64,000 nucleotides of DNA from Acholoe squamosa (taxonomy: Eukaryota > Annelida > Polychaeta > Phyllodocida > Polynoidae). The notes beneath the pieces were generated by a model. That model saw nothing but the letters and a program-made list of their open reading frames with translations. It was not told the DNA's origin and did not search any database. Positions 57,280 through 64,000 of the stretch are shown piece by piece (position 1 is the stretch's first letter; every line of letters begins with the position of its first letter). The DNA lies in contig OX439039.1 of NCBI GenBank assembly GCA_949317995.1, positions 77,606,002 to 77,670,001 on the forward strand, in the 5' to 3' direction. A program made the position numbers and the translations under genes.

Positions 57280-60020
57280 AGGTCAGTCCCGCTTCCAGTG
57301 AGGCTTCCTGTTTACTTCTATATGTAAGGTCAGAGGGTGAGCCTGCGTTTGCTGGTTCCCCCAATTGGGACTAGAGCCTTCACTCCCTCTTACTACTACT
57401 ATGCCTACAGTATCAAATTGACCAAGCCTTTCAAAATCACAAAGATGGACAGAGAGAGTTTTGGAGAAAAATTTCCGAGTTAATTTCACCCAAAGATATG
57501 GGATCTAGGGCTGAATTTATACATCACACGACCAGTGCACAAGTAGATGCTGACGAGGTTTCAAATTACTTCAATGAATTCTTTGCCAATATAGGTTTTG
57601 TAATGGCACAAAACATGAATTTTGATGAGAATAGCACCCTCTTCAAAGAGTATAATGTTACACATCATTGTGAAACTTTAGTTTTTGATTTTAAGATTAT
57701 TGAAAAGCTGATAGACAATATCAATATATATAAGTCTAGCGCCATAAATGGTATAAATGCCAAAGTCTTGAGGGACACCTTGAGTGCCACACTACCACAA
57801 CTACTACACATCTTTAAGAGTTCATATACTTATGGCCTATTTCCGGACAACCAGTACTGTTATTCCAATTCCCAAAAATGGCGATCTCACTTCTATAAGT
57901 AATTGGAGACCAATAAATTTGTTACCCATACCAGGTCGAATAATGGAAAAATGTATACACTCCCACATAATAGATCACCTTGAGAGGAATAGATTGTTAA
58001 GTGACTGTCAATACGGCTTTCGTCCGGGTCTTGGGACCAATGATGCCTTGTTTGATTTTACTAGCTACATCTATAAAGAATTAGATCACAATAAATATGT
58101 AAGTGCCTGTTTTGTAGATGGCTCTAAGGCCTTTGATTCTGTGCATCATTCTGTACTTATTAAAAAATGTGAAAAGATGAAATTAGACAGAAATTGTATA
58201 AGCTGGTTAAAATCATACCTAGGTAACAGAAAACAAGCAACTTTACTTAATGGTAAGCGCTCAGAAGAGAATGTAGTGAAGTATGGCGTACCACAGGGGA
58301 GTTCGTTGGGCCCCCTCCTTTTTCTAATATTTATTAACGACTTCCCTGATGTAATTGCCCATTCTAAAGTTTATATGTACGCGGACGACATTGTGTTACT
58401 AGCAAGTCATGAAAATATGAACCAATCTGCTGTACTTCTTCAGAATGATGTTAACAGTACCTACAATTGGTGTAATAACAACTGCATCACTATAAATAAG
58501 AAAAAAACCCAGGTTTTAAGAATATCTAGATATAAATTACCAGTAGATACCCCCCCCCCTTGTCAATAACCATAGATGGTTTTGCTTTAGAAGCGGTAGA
58601 CAGCTATAAATATCTAGATGCTCTTATTGACAGTAATGTTAACTTTAAAGCTAATACAAATAAGTTAATTCAAACTTTGAATCACAAACTTTATTTGTTA
58701 TCACGTATATGCAAATACTTGAACCAAGAAAAGTCTTTACTTTTTTACAAAACCATGATTGTACCTTACATTGACTATGCAAGTTTTTTACATGAATGTA
58801 CCACCCAAAATTTATGTGAAAAAGTGCAATGTATGCAAAATAGAGGGTTACGAGTATGTAGTTATGGCAATCAGTATGAGAGATGCTCAGCTACTGAGTT
58901 ACATGAGATATTCCATATTGATACCTTAGATCAGCGCAGATTAAAACAACTCCTGAGTCATATGTATAAAATATCAAAGTACAAAGGTATGATTAAACCA
59001 CCTGAGAATAGGAGGACGCGTTCTGACAACAAAGTGAAACTTAAAAGTGAAGTTCTTAAATTTGAATCAACCAGGAAAAGTCCATTGGTCCGGGGAATTT
59101 GGGAATGGGATGGTTTGAAGGCTGAACAACAGAAATCTGAAAAGAAAAGTCAGTTCAAGAGCTCACTAAAGAATATACAACATAGAAAACATTTACGGTA
59201 GATGATGCTGCTCACCGAGTAGGACCGGTTACACAGCCTTAGACTGGACTGATTATACAGCCAGCCTCGCACAGTACTGGTTAACCAGACTGAGTGTAAT
59301 TTGATTACACAGCAGCTATTCCTACCCTTCCGTATAGAGTACTATACTACACCACATGACTTAGCCTATCTCAGCTAGGTTAATTTAGTCGCATGCTTCC
59401 TTTGGAGTTAATGTAAAATACAACCCAGTGAGATATCACTGGCTACATAATATTAATATGTCAGACCTCTCACTTAGAATGCCAGGGTATTGAACTTTTG
59501 TTTATAAGGGCTTTGTAATCTGAGTTAGTGTATAGTGGCATCCACGGACACTGTGAATACCCAGTGTTTAGATAAGTTTCTGTGGGTTAAAATATTACAA
59601 ATTGTATTTTACATTGTCTTTACCCCATGTTACCATGACGGTGGTTAGTATATGCTAGACCTTTTCTATATATGCATAGTGGGTGCTACGCAATATTAGT
59701 AAATGTACAAATATGCTACACGTATGATAGAGGTGAGCACTCTAATAGTCATTTATTTATATATCTATGTATAAATAATTAGACATACCGTGTGTCTTAT
59801 AGAAGATGAAGGTATACAAAATAATACTCTGCATAGACGAACCCGAGTTTTGAGAAGTGTACTTATTATATAATGTAAGGGTTGGTCGGCCCAATATTAA
59901 CCAACTGAAGACCATGAACTTGAAGTTGTTAATAAAATCTTTGAAAATTGAATTGAAATTGAGGATTGCCTATGCTTGGCGACAGTCTCTCACACTCTTC
60001 AATCCTTCGTGAAACCATGC
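57280..60020 (+). mobile_element. 5'-truncated non-LTR retrotransposon (LINE), CR1/L2/Jockey-like
   Basis: The insertion is bounded by CAGTCACCACG (57269-57279) and CAGTCACACG (60021-60030), a probable target-site duplication. Copy A has no such insert. It carries a decayed reverse transcriptase, a 3' region of about 0.75 kb, an AATAAAA at 59931 and a TTGAATTGAAATTGA tail at 59949-59963. The sequence from 59964 to 60020 after the tail is unexplained. No endonuclease domain is seen, so the 5' part is missing. Confidence 0.75.
57400..59201 (+). pseudogene. LINE reverse transcriptase, two frameshifts
   Basis: Frame 1 holds an N-terminal part typical of LINE proteins (EFWRKIS, YFNEFFANIG) to about 57855. 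A shift there leads into the polymerase core in another frame: SNWRPINLLP, YGFRPGLGTND, motif A FVDGSKAFD (Asp at 58117), motif B YGVPQGSSLGP (about 58279) and motif C YADD (58378-58389). A second shift falls in a run of ten C at 58550-58559. The C-terminal part (YKYLDALIDS, PYIDYASFLHE, MQNRGLR) continues to the stop at 59201. An in-frame TAG at 57372 closes the upstream side. Key catalytic aspartates are present, but the frame is broken, so it is a recent-looking yet inactive copy. The clade assignment to CR1/L2/Jockey is by eye. Confidence 0.9.
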
Positions 60021-60590
60021 CAGTCACACGCACAGGAAATGGAACAGGAAATATTAGTCACTCTTCAAGCATAGGTTGCATTTTTAGTCCATAACATACG
60101 CCTGCAGAGTGACAAGGAAAGGCATATTTTAGTCATTACTAGGTTCATAATATGGTGCTAGGTACATTGACATGACATCGCTCTTATAGTATTAAACATT
60201 TAAACCTGTTCACATTGTGCTTTCTGCACCAGACAATGGACTGTAACAGATCTGTACTGCCCCCTCTCTATAGGAGAAACTGTGCTATCACCTGCCCTGA
60301 TAAAAGTGACAATACATGATGGCTAAGCTGCAGTGTGGGGATTTGGGGGTATAGTGAAATTATTTAAAGCGAGTAGAGGAAATACTTGTCATCTACCTCT
60401 CTTACTACCCAGAGAACCTGAAGAGTCTTATAGTGGAGTTAAGCTGTTTAAGGAGATTATGAATTAAAAAAAAATCATCTAGACAGATTGAGGAAATGGG
60501 CTCAACTCCTAGATGTAAGATTAACTGCCTAGCGGCTGTAAGGCAATCTCTGAGAGACTTCGGAAGGCTAAACATAGTATTAAGCCAAAT

Positions 60591-60829
60591 CCCAGCCAGC
60601 ACGTCCACATTGGCCACAGATGGGATCTGACCGGGCTTTCTCAGCTTGCCTAGATGTGGGCTTACACTGGTAAATGTTTAGGCTCCATGCTGGGCCCCGC
60701 AACACTTGTTACTGGGCTGAGCCCACCTGAGGCCCACCTGTCGGCCCAGATACATGTATACCCAGCTTGAGCCTATCTGGGCTATATGGAGGGATCCCAT
60801 TCTCTGACTATGTGGATGTGCTGGCTGGG
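60591..60829. mobile_element. Palindromic MITE, CCCAGCCAGCAC ends
   Basis: CCCAGCCAGCACGTCCACAT and ATGTGGATGTGCTGGCTGGG are inverted ends, with GGGATCTGACC/GGGATCCCATT further in. GGGCTGAGCCCACCTGAGGC-type blocks recall the subterminal parts of the element at 13532, so the two may be related. Confidence 0.7.
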
Positions 60830-60834
60830 AGGGG

Positions 60835-61985
60835 ACTATAAGTTAAACCTGCCGGATACGAGTGCCAGTGTGATTGTGTGTCTTTTGAAGCCTAGAATCC
60901 ACTGCAAAGGTTTTGGCAACTCATAATAAAACTATGCCTAAATGGTATGACCCATATAATTCAAATGTGTGGAAAGGTCGCTCATATGGTACTACTTTCA
61001 AAAGGACTGTTAAGACTTCTTGTGAGTGACCGATGTTGTAGGGCATTTCTCGCATGATACGACTAGACACCTGCACCATGACTCAGAACATTTCTAGTTG
61101 TACGGAGCAATCATTGTGATGGGCTCTATACATGATGCTTCTGTATGATCAGCAATTGTGTAGTAATGACCTAGTGTTTGGTAGCACAGTCACACCAGTA
61201 CAAATATTAGCGACAACCAGACGAAGGGCCATAATGGCAATAGGCTGAGGGCTTCCACTATGATGTGAAGTGTGGCAGATGCATGCATGATATGTTGAGT
61301 GCCCTCCAGGCTAATGAGAACTCTCTGTAGCTATACATTGTATGTCAGTCATTCCCATGCCCTCCCTTGGCATTACAATTAGTATTATAGGATGAATTTT
61401 AAAGGTGTAGTGTGTTGCATAAGTTATGCGTAAGGCGTGTAATGAATCAATTTTGTGATTTTATGGTGACTGCCATAAAAACTGACCCCCTGGGAGTTAA
61501 TAAACTGAATGAACCTTTTCATAAAGCCAATATATAGGGCTATCAATAAAATAAAGTCTTAAAATGTAATGCTGAGTTTGTCATCTTGACCCCCTGACCC
61601 CCATCTAGGTGGGAGGTTTCACAAGAATCGCCCATATTTAGTCATATTTCCCACTCATGGAATTCTGCCTTTAACCTGACAGGCGTTGTAGTTATTGAAT
61701 CTGGTGAAAAGGTTTTGCTATATTTGTAGCCAACCTGTTGGCAGTATAATGTAGGTTATTGTTCTGTGTATAACCGGGTGGCACTAAACCCGCTAGACAT
61801 CAACTCACCGGGCACTACTAACTTGTGTGGGGACATCATTCCAAGAATAATGCAATCAGTTGGCAGGAATCTATTATTCAGCTAATGTCGTCTACTGAGG
61901 CCGGTATGGCTCTGATGGTGGACGTGTATACATTTATAGGCAGGAAGGGTGAGGATTGGCTGTGTTCAGCAGAGCAAGGGTGTGT
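60835..61985. other. No gene recognised
   Basis: A GGGCATTTCTCGCATGATAC / ACGACTAG block at 61038-61070 recalls the GGCCATTTCTTAA family. The rest is unique-looking. Confidence 0.35.
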
Positions 61986-61989
61986 CAGG

Positions 61990-63070
61990 TAGGGAATGAG
62001 GTGTTGAGTGTGCTAGGAGGGTGTAGGGTGTGCTGGGAGGGAAGGGCGCATAGGGGAGGAAGGATGTATAGGGAGCTGAGGATGTGCCGGGAGGATGTGT
62101 AGGCGAGGGGAGGGTGTGTAGGGCAGGGGAGGGTATGTAGGGAAGGGGATGGTGTGTAGGGGGGAGGGTGTGTAGGGGAGGAGAAGTTGTGCATGAGAGA
62201 GGAGGGTGTGTAGGGGAGAGGAGGGTGTGTAGGGGAGGGGAAAGTGTGTATAAGAGGGGAGGGTGTATAGGGGAGAGGAGGGTATGGTGGGGAAAGGAGG
62301 GTGTGTAGGTGAGTGATGGGCATGTATGGGAGGGAGGGTGTGTAGAAGAGGGGAGGATGTGTAGGGGAGCAGAGGGTGTGTAGGGTTGGGGCGGGTATAC
62401 AGGGGAGGGGAAGGTGTGTATGAGAGAGGAGGGTATGAAGGGAAGTTGAAAATGTGTAGGGGAGGGGAGGGTGTGTAGGTGAGTGATGGGCATGTATGGG
62501 AGGGAGGGTGTGTAGGGGAGGGGAGCGTGTGTAGGGGAGGGGAAGGTGTGTAGGAGAGGAGGTAGTGTAGGGGAAAGGGGGGTGTGTGCAGGGAGGGTGG
62601 TGTGTAGGGGAGAGGAAAGTGTGTGTAGGGAGGGAGGGTGTGTAGAGGAGGGGAGGGTGTGTAGAGGAGGGGAGGGTGTGCAGGAGAAGGGAGGATGTGC
62701 AGAGGAGGGGAGGGTGTGTAGCAGAGGGCAGGGTGTGTATGGAGGAAGGGTGTGTAGAGGAGGGGAGGGTGTGTAGGAGAGGGGAGGGTGTGTAGAGAAG
62801 GGGAGTGTGTATAGAGGAGGTAAGGTTTTGCAGGGGAGGGGAGGGAGTGTAGGGGAGAGGAAAGTGTGTGTAGGGAGGGAGGGTGTGTAGAGGAGGGGAG
62901 GGTGTGCAGGAGAAGGGAGGATGTGCAGAGGAGGGGAGGGTGTGTAGCAGAGGGGAGGGTGTGTATGGAGGAAGGGTGTGTAGAGGAGGGGAGGGTGTGT
63001 AGGAGAGGGGAGGGTGTGTAGAGAAGGGGAGTGTGTATAGAGGAGGTAAGGTTTTGCAGGGGAGGGGACC
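61990..63070. repeat. Purine-rich minisatellite (GGGAGGGTGTGTAGAGGA)
   Basis: Units of about 18-22 bp, G-rich on the plus strand with almost no C. A block of about 240 bp at 62600-62830 recurs at 62845-63070, and a GTGAGTGATGGGCATGTATG block occurs at 62311 and 62482. The 377-codon minus-strand frame (Pro, Leu, Ser, Thr, His) is a repeat artefact. Confidence 0.93.
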
Positions 63071-63079
63071 CGGACCAGA

Positions 63080-63500
63080 ATGCAGTTGAAAAGCAGCACT
63101 AAATCAGTTGGGAAACAGTGTGGTGTGGCAGTAGTTATTCAGTGTGAAAGCAGCACCAGAAACAGTATTGTATCAGCATCTACTGGCATTCTACTGCTCA
63201 GTACCAGAGAACTTGCAGCATAGGTACAGTAGTAGCACAGTAGTATCAGCAGCATGCAAGCAGTATTGAATCAGTTGTCCCAATTATGTAAATTAGATGG
63301 CAGCAGTTGAACAGTATCTACTTATTCAATGCTGCATGACCATATATGGGACTGGGGCAGTGTTCAATCAGCACTACTGCATGACTGCTGCTATAGCAGT
63401 AGTTAAGCAGTAGATCATACTGAAAACTACTGCTGGGGGGCAGGTTGAAGCATAAAAGAAGCAGCCACTGTTCTAGTACTGGCACTACCAATGCCTCTCT
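63080..63500. repeat. Degenerate GCAGTAGT / CAGTATTGAATCAG repeats
   Basis: Motifs such as AGCAGTATTGAATCAGTTG, GTAGTAGCACAGTAGTATCA and AGCAGTAGTTAAGCAGTAG recur irregularly and continue past the tRNA-like block to about 63680. Confidence 0.5.
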
Positions 63501-63502
63501 AG

Positions 63503-63580
63503 GTGGTCCTTGCTGGATTTGAACTTGGGATCTTTGGATTACTCTACCCACGCATTAGCCCACTCAGCCATCTCCCCATC
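63503..63580 (-). repeat. tRNA-Ser/Leu-like SINE head
   Basis: On the minus strand TGGCTGAGTGGGC (63570-63558) matches an A box and AAGTTCAAATCC (63526-63515) a B box, with tRNA-like spacing. GGGGAGATGGCTGAGTGGGC resembles the start of type II (Ser/Leu) tRNAs. The acceptor stem is not intact. Confidence 0.6.
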
Positions 63581-63589
63581 TGCTATGTG

Positions 63590-64000
63590 GAGCTGTCATT
63601 ACTTCCTAGTACTGCATGCAACTCATGTAGGAGGTGGCTAGGGCAGTATTGATTCAGTAGTACTGGGTAACTCTTACCATAGCAAAAGGGTAAGAGTAGA
63701 CATATCTATAGAGTGCTGCTATAGTATAATGCCTTTTAGTTTACTGATGTTAAGGTGATGAGACAAGCACTTTGTAATTATCAATGATACATGTATACTA
63801 TGTAAAAAAAAGTGTCATGATGGGGACCAAAAGAATACTTGATGATTCAGTATATAAAGTCGGTGAGTAATTCCTCATTTTCATACCAGTAGACGGTCAG
63901 TAGACTACTGCATCTATGCTGCTGCACAGAGTGTACACTTTCTGGTATCTATTAACATTCAGTTGAGAGTCAGTAGACTACTGATTCTAGCCTGAAATGC
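63590..64000. other. No gene recognised
   Basis: AGTAGACTACTG and CAGTAGTACTG palindromic motifs recur. Possibly the body of a SINE-like or palindromic repeat that extends past the window. Confidence 0.35.

Larger units (their letters stand above)
54350..60570. repeat. Tandem segmental duplication, copy B
   Basis: Diverged copy of 51400-54290, enlarged by the insertions at 55841-56463 and 57280-60020. Additional copy-B-specific sequence lies at about 55100-55310 and 55590-55760. Confidence 0.85.

Noticed and set aside
61966..63099. 377-codon minus-strand open frame rich in Pro, Leu, Ser, Thr and His
   Set aside because: It is the translation of a G-rich tandem repeat whose complement lacks stop codons. 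There is no domain, signal or splice context.

Overview
The window looks like nuclear DNA of an invertebrate animal. Evidence: moderate GC, intron-style splice signals, dense non-autonomous DNA transposons (MITEs), a decayed non-LTR retrotransposon, tRNA-derived SINE-like fragments, and a large amount of minisatellite DNA. No bacterial operon structure, CRISPR array or phage module is visible. I cannot name the species from sequence alone.

Only one stretch reads convincingly as a host protein: a minus-strand terminal exon (7417-7852). It encodes a furin-type site followed by a six-cysteine knot of the neurotrophin/Spatzle type. About 33 kb upstream on the same strand (40547-40668) lies a signal-peptide-like reading frame. 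It ends at a good splice donor in the phase that the terminal exon needs. If both belong to one gene, most of the window is its intron or introns and its 5' region lies in the GC-rich triplet-repeat DNA at 40.6-42.5 kb. Prodomain exons were not found, so this linkage is a hypothesis.

Layout. 0.4-2.0 kb: degenerate ~22-bp minisatellite. 2.2-3.5 kb: three short palindromic elements. 5.2-6.7 kb: short tandem repeats, including six perfect TGACGTCA palindromes. 7.4-7.85 kb: cystine-knot exon. 8.8-12 kb: MITE plus several minisatellites, one present as an inverted pair. 13.3-16.6 kb: minisatellite split by a 2.3-kb terminal-inverted-repeat element and a 0.36-kb MITE. 17-19.4 kb, 22.8-23.6 kb, 29.1-29.7 kb, 31.8-34.2 kb (52-bp unit, about 40 copies) and 45.95-47.6 kb (48-bp unit): tandem arrays. 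35-45 kb: nested MITEs and two GC-rich islands. 48-50.2 kb: cluster of fold-back GATGCAT-rich repeats. 51.4-60.6 kb: an old tandem duplication whose two copies carry different later insertions, including a 5'-truncated, frameshifted LINE. 62-63.1 kb: purine-rich minisatellite.

Many long open frames are by-products of tandem repeats whose unit length is divisible by three or which lack stop codons. They are not annotated as genes. The most informative aspects are the cystine-knot ligand exon, the layered insertion history that can be read from paralogous or repeat-internal empty sites, and one minisatellite family present at two sites in opposite orientation.
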